Positions 15,854 to 24,053 of a stretch of 64,000 nucleotides of DNA are shown piece after piece. Position 1 is the first letter of the stretch, and every line of letters starts with the position of its first letter. The position numbers and the translations under genes are program-made. Origin of the DNA: Hymenobacter perfusus (GTDB lineage: Bacteria; Bacteroidota; Bacteroidia; Cytophagales; Hymenobacteraceae); contig NZ_RWIU01000010.1 in the NCBI RefSeq assembly GCF_003944765.1, positions 60,447-124,446 of the forward strand. Direction: 5' to 3'. The notes beneath the pieces were generated by a model. It saw only the letters and a program-made list of their open reading frames with translations, searched no databases and was not told the origin of the DNA.

Positions 15854-17725
15854 TCAGTTGAGCGGCTTGGCGGGTAAGAAATCAGCTAGCGCGCTTGCTA
15901 TTCGGTCGCTATGTGCCCGGATATCTGCCACCCCCCAACTGGTTCTGGTAACTCCTTGCAAGTCGAAGTATTTTAAAAACACATTTTTAGTACAAGGCGG
16001 GATGAATTGTCCAGCTGTGTCATTCTCAATGATTCGTCGGCGCTTGGTGACGAAGAGCGCGTTGCCATAGGAGCGGTTCGTGCGCGCATCGAGCAGGGTG
16101 AGGTTCCCAATACCATTCTTTGTTTGGGTGTCATTCTCGGCTTCGCCAGCGAGTTCCACGATGGCCTGGTAGATATCCTGAAAGTCTTCCCGCTGCTCAT
16201 GCTTTGCAACCTCGAATGTTTGGATGCGTTGCAGCAGTAATGAATTAGCCTTCAATTGGGGCAGGTCGTGCTGCGCGGCCGCCAACCACTTGAGTTGGTC
16301 CTCCGCATTGGTCAAGGGCCTTTCCGATGAAGAGTCGATATGCTCGATGTCCCACATTTCCTGCTTGAATACCTTGAATGGAAACCGGGTGAATCCCAGC
16401 GAGGAATGGCGCTGGCGAATTACTTCCTGCAGGTTAAAGAGCAGCAGCACCCGGCGCACCAGTTCCCGGTTCCGGTCATTGTAAGGCAGTTGCAGCGAGT
16501 ATACTCCGGTAGCGTCACACTCCCATTGCAAACGTCCCGTTGATGTATCAGCCAGCCTAGCCGCGATTCGGGCTTTCAGCGCTGCCGTGATAGCACTTCT
16601 GGTCGCTTCCTGGTAAAGCATCACCAAGTCTTCAATCCGCTCCCCGCAATAAATTAGGAAGCCCACGTAGTGATACCACTCCGGGTCCTGGTACCACTCT
16701 AGCAACTGGTTGAAGCGCATCTTGACAGCGGCCCACTGCTGTTGTACGAAACGGGATGCGTCAGCCCCGGTAGCGCGCCGGTAGTAAAAGCGAAACGTGG
16801 CGTAGTCATCCGAACCGATTTGCGCAGCCGGGTCGGTCGTGCCCTGGCCCTCCAATTGGTTGATAAGGTCAAAAATGAATTCGATGCGGGCGCTGGCGTT
16901 GTTCTCTCCCTTGTTTAAGAACCACCACAAGTCGTCGTTCTGCAGCGTGTTTTCTATCCGGTCCCACTCCGCAGCAATCTCCAGTTGGCGCAGCCGCCCC
17001 AACTCGCCCCCATCGGCGCCAAAGTTTCTGGTTTGCAGAAACAACGCTTTGATCAGCTCAGCATTTGTCAAGGGTATCTTCCCTAGGTTGATGCGTGTAA
17101 AGCTGTCAATTGCATTTTCAGTTGCCGCGAGCTCATACCAGATAACCTGCACGATTCCCTCGGCACGGTGCTGTTTGCTGGTCCCCACCAGCGTCCGAAG
17201 AACTGATTCCCTGATAAACCCAGGCTCGTCCTTTTCCTCAAACCACTCCCGAATGTGCGTGAAGGCCTGAGCGATGTAGTAATGGTCTATGCATTCCTCG
17301 TTCCCTTCCTCTATATTTTCCAAAAAGGAATTGGTGGTCGCCCGGGTCTCGTAGTGCAGGTTGAATAACTCCCGCTTGTATTCGCTTCTGAAGGATGCCC
17401 CCCGCAGATGCACCCGGATGAGGTAGAGAAAGAGAATCTTCAGCGTCGTCAATCGCTGCTGCCCGTCTACAACTTCCCAGCACGGTTCAGCAGGAATCTG
17501 TTCGCCCGTTGGAGACGCGCCGGCGGTTCGTGGCCGCACCACCACCGGCTGCAGGCAATAAAACTCCCCCTGTTTCTTGTTCGGCTTCTCGGCAAAGCTC
17601 GCGATGTCATTCAACAAGTCGACCACTTGTTGTTTGTCCCACCGATACCCCCGCTGGTACGCCGGGATGAAGAAGTTCTTGCCCAGCAGTTCGCCAATGG
17701 CAGAAAGTCGTACTGCGCTCTTCAT
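15854..17725 (-). CDS. DUF262 + DUF1524 (GmrSD-like) type IV restriction protein
   Basis: The N-terminus contains IPAYQRGYRWDKQQV at 20-34 and VVDGQQRLTTLKILFLY at 86-102, the DUF262 NTP-binding signature. The C-terminal third carries WDIEHIDSSSE, equivalent to the His-containing start of the DUF1524 HNH motif, and IGNLTLLDARTNRSYGN, the second half with the Asn. At 623 residues it has the usual size for a fused GmrS-GmrD. GmrSD enzymes are NTP-dependent nucleases against modified phage DNA. The usual EHxxP pattern has Asp-Ser instead of the common Pro-Gln. The start is preceded 3 nt upstream by the stop of a small gene, and the next DUF262 gene follows immediately. Confidence 0.85.
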   Translation of the reverse strand: MKSAVRLSAIGELLGKNFFIPAYQRGYRWDKQQVVDLLNDIASFAEKPNKKQGEFYCLQPVVVRPRTAGASPTGEQIPAEPCWEVVDGQQRLTTLKILFLYLIRVHLRGASFRSEYKRELFNLHYETRATTNSFLENIEEGNEECIDHYYIAQAFTHIREWFEEKDEPGFIRESVLRTLVGTSKQHRAEGIVQVIWYELAATENAIDSFTRINLGKIPLTNAELIKALFLQTRNFGADGGELGRLRQLEIAAEWDRIENTLQNDDLWWFLNKGENNASARIEFIFDLINQLEGQGTTDPAAQIGSDDYATFRFYYRRATGADASRFVQQQWAAVKMRFNQLLEWYQDPEWYHYVGFLIYCGERIEDLVMLYQEATRSAITAALKARIAARLADTSTGRLQWECDATGVYSLQLPYNDRNRELVRRVLLLFNLQEVIRQRHSSLGFTRFPFKVFKQEMWDIEHIDSSSERPLTNAEDQLKWLAAAQHDLPQLKANSLLLQRIQTFEVAKHEQREDFQDIYQAIVELAGEAENDTQTKNGIGNLTLLDARTNRSYGNALFVTKRRRIIENDTAGQFIPPCTKNVFLKYFDLQGVTRTSWGVADIRAHSDRIASALADFLPAKPLN

Positions 17726-17728
17726 TTA

Positions 17729-17923
17729 CTACTGGTCGTTGGATTCACTCATGATGCGGTCGTATTCCTCCGAGGCGTGGAGCTTCCGAAGCTCGGCCTC
17801 GGTGCCGAAATAGCTGTCAGGCTCCGGCAAGTGTAGATTGATCAAGTCCCGGTCGAGTTCCTTGTCCGTGATGTTGTGGGAAGGAACCGTTGGCTCTTCT
17901 TCGGGATCGGAAGTCGGACACAT
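17729..17923 (-). CDS. Small acidic 64-residue protein heading the DUF262 operon
   Basis: No family is recognised. The protein is strongly acidic and polar (many E and D, for example SDPEEEPT and LRKLHASEEYDRIM) with no membrane segment. It starts at ATG 17923 and stops 3 nt before the GmrSD-like gene, so it is the first gene of the unit. Small acidic leaders like this can be DNA mimics, antitoxin-like inhibitors or assembly factors, but nothing in the sequence decides. The 219-nt region upstream is AT-rich and probably carries the operon promoter; no convincing box was found. Confidence 0.5.
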   Translation of the reverse strand: MCPTSDPEEEPTVPSHNITDKELDRDLINLHLPEPDSYFGTEAELRKLHASEEYDRIMSESNDQ

Positions 17924-18142
17924 ATAATAAGGAGTGGTGGAGGATCAGCCGCAAAAGATTCAGGGGCTATAGGGAGTGCAATCTACACGGCCAGCCGGAT
18001 ACCTGCACTACGGCCCGTAACCACCCCATCACGAAAGTTTAGGAATCATAACTGTTAACTATGAAACCTAATCACCGGAAAAAACAAAATAATCTGGCAA
18101 AGTATAATATATTGGTATTATACATTAACCAATCGTGTAAGT

Positions 18143-20029
18143 TCAATTAAGCCTGGAATTATGATCGTTCATCTTATCGTAAGAGGTCGCTACATCTTTA
18201 TCCGGAGACTCGTGTAATTGCTGCCCAGGAAAATGCAAGTAGCCACGTTCTAGGTAGCGCTTCGCCAAGAAAAATAGATAGGAAGCGGAAGAGACCCGTG
18301 GTTGACCACCCGACCGTTTGGCGGAGGAAGTGAGAAGATACTGATAGGCATTATACAAACACAGGCTCCAGTGCATCTGCTGTCGGCACCATGCTGGCAG
18401 GGCAGCCGGATCGGTTTCGGAATGTGTTTCGAGGACGATCGTTTTGCCAATTTTCTGGGATAGGGCCTGGGGGATGTCCACTAGTGAGCGGGTATAACTC
18501 ACTTGGTATAAAAACTCGGATAACTCGGCGTTCGTCAGCGAGGTCAAGTGCTGATCATAGAGCAACACCAGTTGCTGGTCGGCGGCTAAGTGCGTCAGGT
18601 AATAGTGCGCGCCGCCGCGCTACAGATGAAAATGCCCCAGCGGGCGGCTTCGGCGGGAAGGCAGATGCGTTCTGGCCGAGGGCAAGGACCCGGGCGGAAA
18701 ACAGCTCACGCCCCGCCCGTGCTCCTGGGCCGGATTATGTAGTTCTAGCGGTTGCACCTTGTCTATGGACGAGGCGAGGTGCGCGATCAGGCGGGTGAGC
18801 ACGGACTGGTGTGCCGCGAGCGACGGGGCAGGAGCTGTAAGCACAGAAGCCGAGAAGTTCCGGCAGCCTTCCCACAAATAGGGCCGGATGGACTCGGTCG
18901 TTGGGTAGCAGGCCGTGGCGCTTACCTTCAGACTGGCTACTGCCCAGCCGCCCGCAAGAAAAACGGGTGGTGCTGGCCGTGGAGCTATGAGCGAAGCCGG
19001 AAGGGGCATGGCCTGCTCGACAGCAACCTGCTCGCGCAATCCGAAGGAGACCGTAGGAACCAAGTTTGACAGCAAAGGGATGACGGGAGTAAGGGCGGGA
19101 AAAAGCAACTTCGCCTGCGTGGCGGCCGGCGACCCTAACAGGTGACACACGACGCCTTGAGAGCTATACCAGTCGGGTGCAGGTAGCAGGGAATGCACTA
19201 GAAAGTATGCCTTGCCCTGCCAGCGGAAGGATTCTCCGCGCACGTGTAGCGACACCACTCGCCCTAGTTCCCAATCTAGCTGCAAACACGGCACGGGCAC
19301 TTCCGGCTGCTGCCGTCGGCGTGCCCAGGCCTGTGCCAGCCGGGCATGCGTGCGCCGGATGGTGTGGTAGCAACCGGGAGTAAACAGCATTTCGGCAAAC
19401 AAGCGTATCTCCATGGGGCGTAGCGTATGGGCGGCTAGGCAGAAATGGGCCGTCTGATGCAGCGTCTCGTCCGGGGACGCCAGTGGCCAGCAGATGTGAT
19501 CTAACGCTAGTCGGGAAAGGCAGAAGTCAACTACCTGCGGGCCATGGGCATAATAGAAGGCGCGGGCGACCTCAAAACAGGGTAGTAGCATTCGTTCCGT
19601 GCTGGTATCCACTGTCAGGTACCAACCTTGCAAGCCCCGCAGTAGCAACGCAGCGGGACGTTCAGCGGTGGGAAACAGGTGATGTAATCGTCGAGCGATC
19701 AGCCGATGGGCCCCGAAAGAAAGAGCGCGTGTTTCGACCGAGACAGTGTCTGGTAATGTAGGCAGTAGATAGCCGGTCGCCGACCAGCGGGTGCCTGGAA
19801 TCAGCAGCCCGGCGCGCTGTAGCGGGATGAGACACGCCACGAGGCTAGCAGGCGTGGTCAGTGCGCTCTCCAATGCTTTGTGGCGGATCAGGAACCGTCC
19901 TTGCACCATACAGGAACCTTGCTGGCCCGCACCTGGGTGCAACGATCCGGCTTCCAGCAGCTCATACCAATGTCCCGGCGCTAGCGGTGATAAGTCAGTC
20001 CCCAACCAGGCCGTAGCTGAAGTCGCCAT
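18143..20029 (-). pseudogene. Recombinase-neighbour protein of unknown function, split by an in-frame TAG
   Basis: A 469-codon stretch (20029-18620) and a 141-codon stretch (18568-18143) share one frame. Between them lie the TAG at 18620-18622 and 17 sense codons that read naturally (HYYLTHLAADQQL), so the two look like one gene of about 628 residues interrupted by a single amber codon. The family is not recognised. The most distinctive segment is MLLPCFEVARAFYYAHG near residue 150. It is divergently oriented to a tyrosine recombinase across a 295-nt region with repeats, which suggests it belongs to the same mobile element. The second stretch on its own would need a GTG start. Confidence 0.5.
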
Positions 20030-20107
20030 CCGTCCATCATATGGTAAGAAGATTGGACCATCGGGCTGGACTATCCGAAATTAGAACTAGCCTCTTAGAG
20101 CAAAGGA

Positions 20108-20190
20108 GTCATTGTCTTCGAGTAGCTGACGATCACTACTTATAAGATACACAGTCATCGTCTTCGAGCAGTTGGTCATTGTCTTCGGTA
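20108..20190 (+). repeat. Three direct repeats in the recombinase upstream region
   Basis: GTCATTGTCTTCGAGTAG at 20108, GTCATCGTCTTCGAGCAG at 20154 and GTCATTGTCTTCGGTA at 20175 share the core TCATYGTCTTCG. Start-to-start distances are 46 and 21 bp, roughly whole helical turns. They lie between two divergent genes and next to an att-like inverted repeat, so they may be arm-type recombinase sites or operators. Confidence 0.65.
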
Positions 20191-20237
20191 TTTAACAGAT
20201 AGGGTGCCCTTTATCACCACCGAATAAAACATCTTAC

Positions 20238-20262
20238 TACCGATAATCGTTAGTTATCGGTA
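20238..20262. other. Candidate tyrosine-recombinase crossover (att-like) site
   Basis: TACCGATAA, a 7-nt centre TCGTTAG, then TTATCGGTA form a perfect 9-bp inverted repeat. Arm length and central spacer are what tyrosine recombinases use for strand exchange. It lies 62 nt before the recombinase start and 47 nt after the last direct repeat. No second copy was noticed in the window. An operator for the recombinase gene is the main alternative. Confidence 0.5.
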
Positions 20263-20324
20263 CTAAGTTATTTTAGCTACTTTCGGGTTAAAATATCATC
20301 GCTACTCCTTAGTTATATAGGTGC

Positions 20325-21305
20325 ATGGAAAATTCGTCGTTGCTTCCTGTGGTCGTGCCCACTCGCTCGCACTCACTGGTCGAGTTGCCGCCCTCGGTGG
20401 CGCGCTACGTCGAGGCCGGCCTGCATGGAGCCGAGAATACCAAGCGCGGATATGCCGCCGATCTGCGTAGCTTCCAGGATTACTGCGAGCATCATCAGGT
20501 GCTGCACTTACCGGCCGAGGTGACCACCGTGGCGGGGTACGTGTCCCAGATGGCGGACCGCGGGATGAAGCTGGCCACCATCCGCCGGCACGTGGCCGCT
20601 ATTGCCAAGCTGCACCAGCTGGCCGGTCAGCCGTCGCCCACGGGGCACGAAGCCCTGCAGGTGGTGCTCGATGGTATTGCCCGCCTGGTAGGCAAGCGCC
20701 AGCGCCAAGCGCCGGCCTTTACGGTGGCGGAGCTCAAGCAGTCGATTCGGGCGATGGACGTGACGACGCCTACCGGCCTGCGGGACCGAGCATTGTTGCT
20801 GCTGGGCTTTGCCGGGGCGTTTCGCCGTTCGGAACTGGTAGCCTTGAATGTGGAGGATGTGGAGCTGACCCGCCAAGCCTTGGTGATTCATCTGCGCCAA
20901 AGCAAGACGAACCAGTATGGACTGGAAGAGGACAAAGCGGTGTTTTACTCGCCTAGTGCAGATTTCTGTCCGGTGCGGGCCGTGCAGGAATGGATTGAAT
21001 CATTGGGCAGAACGAGTGGGCCCCTGTTTACGCGTATGAGCCGGGGAACACAAGTGCGGCCAGCTCAGCCTGGTCAGCATCGGTTAACAGATCAGAGTGT
21101 GAACGACTTGGTTCAGCGTCATCTCGGGATTAGCTATTCAGCGCACTCCCTGCGCGCTTCTTTTGTCACCATTGCCGTCGAAGCGGGTCAGTCCAATAAG
21201 GCGATTAAAAATCAGACCAAGCAGAAAACCGATGCGATGATCGAGCGCTACGCCCGGTTAGATGACGTAAAGCGATTTAATGCTGCACAATATTTAGGAC
21301 TCTAA
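20325..21305 (+). CDS. Tyrosine recombinase / phage-type integrase
   Basis: The 326-residue protein has an N-terminal SAM-like core-binding domain (about 30-115) and a C-terminal catalytic domain. Visible catalytic residues are Arg 168 in FAGAFRRSEL, Lys 194 in RQSKTNQ, His-x-x-Arg at 274-277 in AHSLRASF, and the nucleophile Tyr 309 in MIERYARLDD. The second His/Trp position, normally in a G-H motif about ten residues before the Tyr, falls in NQTKQKTDAM, so it is Lys, Gln or Thr. Activity may still be retained. Direct repeats and a perfect inverted repeat upstream are probable sites of action. It probably mobilises part of this island. Confidence 0.9.
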   Translation: MENSSLLPVVVPTRSHSLVELPPSVARYVEAGLHGAENTKRGYAADLRSFQDYCEHHQVLHLPAEVTTVAGYVSQMADRGMKLATIRRHVAAIAKLHQLAGQPSPTGHEALQVVLDGIARLVGKRQRQAPAFTVAELKQSIRAMDVTTPTGLRDRALLLLGFAGAFRRSELVALNVEDVELTRQALVIHLRQSKTNQYGLEEDKAVFYSPSADFCPVRAVQEWIESLGRTSGPLFTRMSRGTQVRPAQPGQHRLTDQSVNDLVQRHLGISYSAHSLRASFVTIAVEAGQSNKAIKNQTKQKTDAMIERYARLDDVKRFNAAQYLGL

Positions 21306-21360
21306 GTGAACTGTAAAATTATGCATAAGTGCATCACGCCTTCAATTGAGTATAACACGA

Positions 21361-21990
21361 ATGCAAACTACAACTAGAGAATTGCCTGTAATATTTAGAA
21401 AATACAATTTCAAGTTACAACCTTGGCAACTTCCAAAAAGGAGAACTTGGCAACTTCCAAAATGGAGAAAACATCCGAACAAAACACTTTTTTCGAATGA
21501 CTTGAAGTTTCACATTCAAGTACAGGAGAAGTCAAACTGGTGCTGGGCAGCTGTATCTCAAGCCGTATCAAGATATATATTAAAATACAAAAAATATGAA
21601 CAAGTAACCATTGCCAGTAAAATGACAGGTTGTAGTTGTATTACCACATGCCTCGAGAATTACCCATGCAATAAAATGCAATTGTTAGATAAAACTTTCC
21701 GGGTTACTGGCTGTAAATACAATAGTATATATAGCTGCGGTAAAATTATGCCTGCCTGGGTCTTACCTAAAATCATAGGTCGGATTGACATGCATCGACC
21801 GATTCCGTGTCGTATCCAATGGGTAACGGAGAGAACCGGACATTTCTCCGTTATCTACGGGTATTATTTAGAAAATGTGAATTGGATTTTTGTGGCTGAT
21901 CCTGATTCTGGTTATTCAGTATGCAACCTTGATGAGTATTATTCTGGTTCTTCGTCTATACTCACCAACATAGTGATATTAGCTGTTTAA
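21361..21990 (+). CDS. Papain-like cysteine protease (C70/C39-like), cysteine-rich
   Basis: The motif QEKSNWCWAAVSQAVSRY with Cys 61 is the Q-x(n)-WCWAA signature of papain-like proteases such as the AvrRpt2/C70 group. GHFSVIYGYY supplies His 161 and FVADPDSGY the Asp. Between Cys and His there is an unusual run of cysteines (GCSCITTC, PCNK, GCKY, SCGK) that may bind metal or form disulfides. An N-terminal leader contains an 8-residue tandem unit built on WQLPK. There is no signal peptide. Base composition is clearly more AT-rich than the flanks, a sign of transfer. The ATG at 21361 is preferred over a TTG at 21346. The partner gene starts at the base after its stop. Confidence 0.7.
   Translation: MQTTTRELPVIFRKYNFKLQPWQLPKRRTWQLPKWRKHPNKTLFSNDLKFHIQVQEKSNWCWAAVSQAVSRYILKYKKYEQVTIASKMTGCSCITTCLENYPCNKMQLLDKTFRVTGCKYNSIYSCGKIMPAWVLPKIIGRIDMHRPIPCRIQWVTERTGHFSVIYGYYLENVNWIFVADPDSGYSVCNLDEYYSGSSSILTNIVILAV
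21422..21469 (+). repeat. 24-bp tandem duplication in the protease leader
   Basis: Two adjacent 24-bp units starting CTTGGCAACTTCCAAAA differ at one base (A or T at unit position 18) and keep the frame, adding eight residues. It looks recent and lies before the catalytic domain. Confidence 0.8.
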
Positions 21991-22584
21991 ATGGAACTGT
22001 CTTTGGAAACACCCCCCAAAGGAGTTTACGAGGCTCTCAGGGATGGTCTTGGAATTCGTCATACCTACAACACCTTATATTTTGATGTATATAGTACAGG
22101 CTTGACGCTTACTGAGCCTCACCCTGTTTATCAACTCACTTTAACGTCACTAATTAATGGCTCCTTTCTTAACGAGGCATTTTTAGTCAGTTGGCGATTC
22201 ATAGTGTTAGAAAATGACTCTGCAACAGCGGCCATAGAAGTTGCAGTTAAAAGCTCTCCGGTTGAAGCATATGTGTTTTCTAGGTGGAATGTAGGAAGAT
22301 ATGTAGAAGGAACTATAGAAGGGGTTTCAAGAATTGAAACTCGTATATCCAATCAAAATATGTATCTGCGACTTTTGCAAATACCGTCATTGCAGTTGAC
22401 AGCATTGTGGCTACATGGTCCCAATAATCCTGGAGGGCCAATCGATTTTATTCTGCCAATCGTTTCTCCCCCGGCACCTGTTGAGCCTTATCTCCTTTAT
22501 ACACCAGATACACTACTCAGCATTTTACGCCCATTGGCTAATGACTATTTGGACATGAATGATTTTACTGAGCCATTCGGCTAG
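21991..22584 (+). CDS. Unknown partner of the papain-like protease
   Basis: The 197-residue protein is not recognised. It is acidic to neutral, beta-strand-like in pattern (LYFDVYSTGLTLTEPHPVYQLTLTS) and without signal peptide or membrane segment. A proline-rich stretch (PIVSPPAPVEPYLLYTPD) lies near the C-terminus. The start ATG directly follows the protease stop with no spacer, and it shares the low GC of the protease, so the two moved and are expressed together. It could be an inhibitor or immunity protein, a substrate, or a substrate-recruiting partner. Confidence 0.6.
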   Translation: MELSLETPPKGVYEALRDGLGIRHTYNTLYFDVYSTGLTLTEPHPVYQLTLTSLINGSFLNEAFLVSWRFIVLENDSATAAIEVAVKSSPVEAYVFSRWNVGRYVEGTIEGVSRIETRISNQNMYLRLLQIPSLQLTALWLHGPNNPGGPIDFILPIVSPPAPVEPYLLYTPDTLLSILRPLANDYLDMNDFTEPFG

Positions 22585-22981
22585 GATAGCTTAATTCATT
22601 AAATGGCTCCCCTCATCTACTCCATTGGCTTTAAACTTGTGCGGGACACTTTATCAAAGATTTTGACAACCATAAAAAAGCCTAAGGAAGTTAGTGCCAC
22701 TTAAGCGTTGGCGCGAGCGGCCACCTGCTGGCCGTACATGTGGGGCCAGCTAACGGAAACGACCGGGCGGGTGACCTCGCGCTGGAGACGCTTTTAAGTA
22801 CAGATAATTTGCAAGGCGCATCCGCATCATTGTCCTGAAAGACACCAGTTGTTATGGTCAGCAACTGGCCAAGTGGATCGAGGTATATTGTAATCGCCAC
22901 TCGGCCTGAGCAGTTAAGGCCGCTTTATACCCATCCTACGCACAATACCCTAGTCAAAAGCCTGAATCAGTAGAGTGACTA
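22585..22981 (+). other. Non-coding gap with a possible transposase relic
   Basis: This 397-nt gap has no convincing gene. One frame ending at the TGA at 22907-22909 reads QQLAKWIEVYCNRHSA, which resembles the C-terminus of IS3-group DDE transposases (I-E-x-Y-N-R near the end); it has no readable upstream part. A minus-strand open frame at 22691-22900 looks like a shadow. The gap separates the recombinase/protease segment from the restriction-modification pair and is a plausible insertion scar. Confidence 0.3.
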
Positions 22982-24028
22982 ATGTATCTTTGTCTGATGC
23001 CATATCTAGAAAGAATAAATGAGCTTCTGCACCCGGCGGCTCAGTTTGATTACCATGCTGTCGACCTTTTTGCAGGCTGTGGCGGTCTATCCCTGGGTTT
23101 TGAGTCAGTGGGCATAGATACCACAGGATTTGAGATGGATCCCTATGCTGTCCAGACCTACAATGCTAACCTGCACGGGCGTTGCCACCAGCGTAAGCTC
23201 ACGCCAGAAGTCGACTTTCTGGACCTGGTCACCCAGCATACCGACTTGGTCATCGGTGGTCCTCCATGCCAGCCATTCAGCGTTGGCGGGCTTCAGATGG
23301 GGCTGGAGGATGCTCGCGACGGTTTTCCGATTTTCATCAATACGGTTGCGGCTTTACAGCCCCGGATGTTTCTTTTTGAGAACGTCCGGGGTATGCTGTA
23401 CACCAACAAGTGGTACCTCAACCAAATTGTGACGGAGCTACGCGGGCTCGGCTACATCGTAGAAGCCAAGCTCTTTAACGTTGTGAACTACGGCATTCCC
23501 CAAAATCGTGAGCGGGTGATTGTGGTGGGCCATCGTGGAGGGTTCCAGTATCCGCAGCCACAGCGTCACAAAGTAACAGCTGGCGAGGCCGTAGGCGATA
23601 CCATGAACCTGCTGCTGGATGAATCTAAGCTGCTCACCGAGTCACAGGATCGGTACGTTAAGAAATATGAAATAGCGTCCAAGTGTGTGAATCCCCGCGA
23701 CCTGTACGCTGACCGTCCTTCCCGCACGGTCACATGCCGTAACCTGGCCGCGGCCACTGGCGATATGCACCGGGTTCGGTTGCCTGATGGCCGTCGTCGT
23801 CGCTTAGTGGTTAGGGAGGGTGCCCGGATCCAGAGCTTCCCTGACAATTTCGATTTCAAAGGTCCGGAGGCGAAGCAGTTCTACCAGATTGGAAACGCTG
23901 TTCCTCCTTTATTTGCCTATCAGCTGGCGCAATCTGTTCGCAATGTCCTCGACGCCCCGGACATGTATACGGCGGAGCAAATCCGTGAAATGGCGGACCA
24001 GTTTGTGGGCAATCCTGCCCTGTTTTAA
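22982..24028 (+). CDS. DNA (cytosine-5) methyltransferase of a type II RM system
   Basis: All main C5-methyltransferase motifs are in order: motif I AVDLFAGCGGLSLGFE at about 27-41, motif II acidic residue in GFEMDPYA, motif IV GGPPCQPFS with catalytic Cys 96, motif VI LFENVRGML, motif VIII NYGIPQNRERV, and the late IQSFPDNF and FYQIGNAVPP (motifs IX-X). The target-recognition region is short, so the protein is compact at about 348 residues. It protects DNA from the nuclease encoded 25 nt downstream. The start may be ATG 22982 or ATG 22997; a TATCTTTG box at 22985 would favour the second if it is a real promoter. Confidence 0.93.
   Translation: MYLCLMPYLERINELLHPAAQFDYHAVDLFAGCGGLSLGFESVGIDTTGFEMDPYAVQTYNANLHGRCHQRKLTPEVDFLDLVTQHTDLVIGGPPCQPFSVGGLQMGLEDARDGFPIFINTVAALQPRMFLFENVRGMLYTNKWYLNQIVTELRGLGYIVEAKLFNVVNYGIPQNRERVIVVGHRGGFQYPQPQRHKVTAGEAVGDTMNLLLDESKLLTESQDRYVKKYEIASKCVNPRDLYADRPSRTVTCRNLAAATGDMHRVRLPDGRRRRLVVREGARIQSFPDNFDFKGPEAKQFYQIGNAVPPLFAYQLAQSVRNVLDAPDMYTAEQIREMADQFVGNPALF
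22985..22992 (+). promoter_or_regulatory. Possible Bacteroidota -7 box (TATCTTTG)
   Basis: TATCTTTG matches the TAnnTTTG -7 consensus and lies 5 nt before an ATG at 22997, which would give an almost leaderless methylase mRNA. No TTG is present at the expected distance upstream, so the match may be chance. Confidence 0.25.
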
Positions 24029-24053
24029 TTCACTTAATACTAGTACGGCTCCG

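Noticed and set aside
10016..18622. Amber suppression or recoded TAG as explanation of the split genes
   Set aside because: Other genes in the window end normally at TAG (for example at 3041 and 48333), and no suppressor tRNA is visible.
22587..22600. 12-bp sequence TAGCTTAATTCA shared with about 48961, considered as element ends
   Set aside because: In a 64-kb window many 12-bp matches are expected by chance and neither site has other end-like features.
22691..22900. Minus-strand 69-codon frame in the gap before the methylase
   Set aside because: No start context, no family, and the other strand may hold a transposase relic; treated as non-coding.
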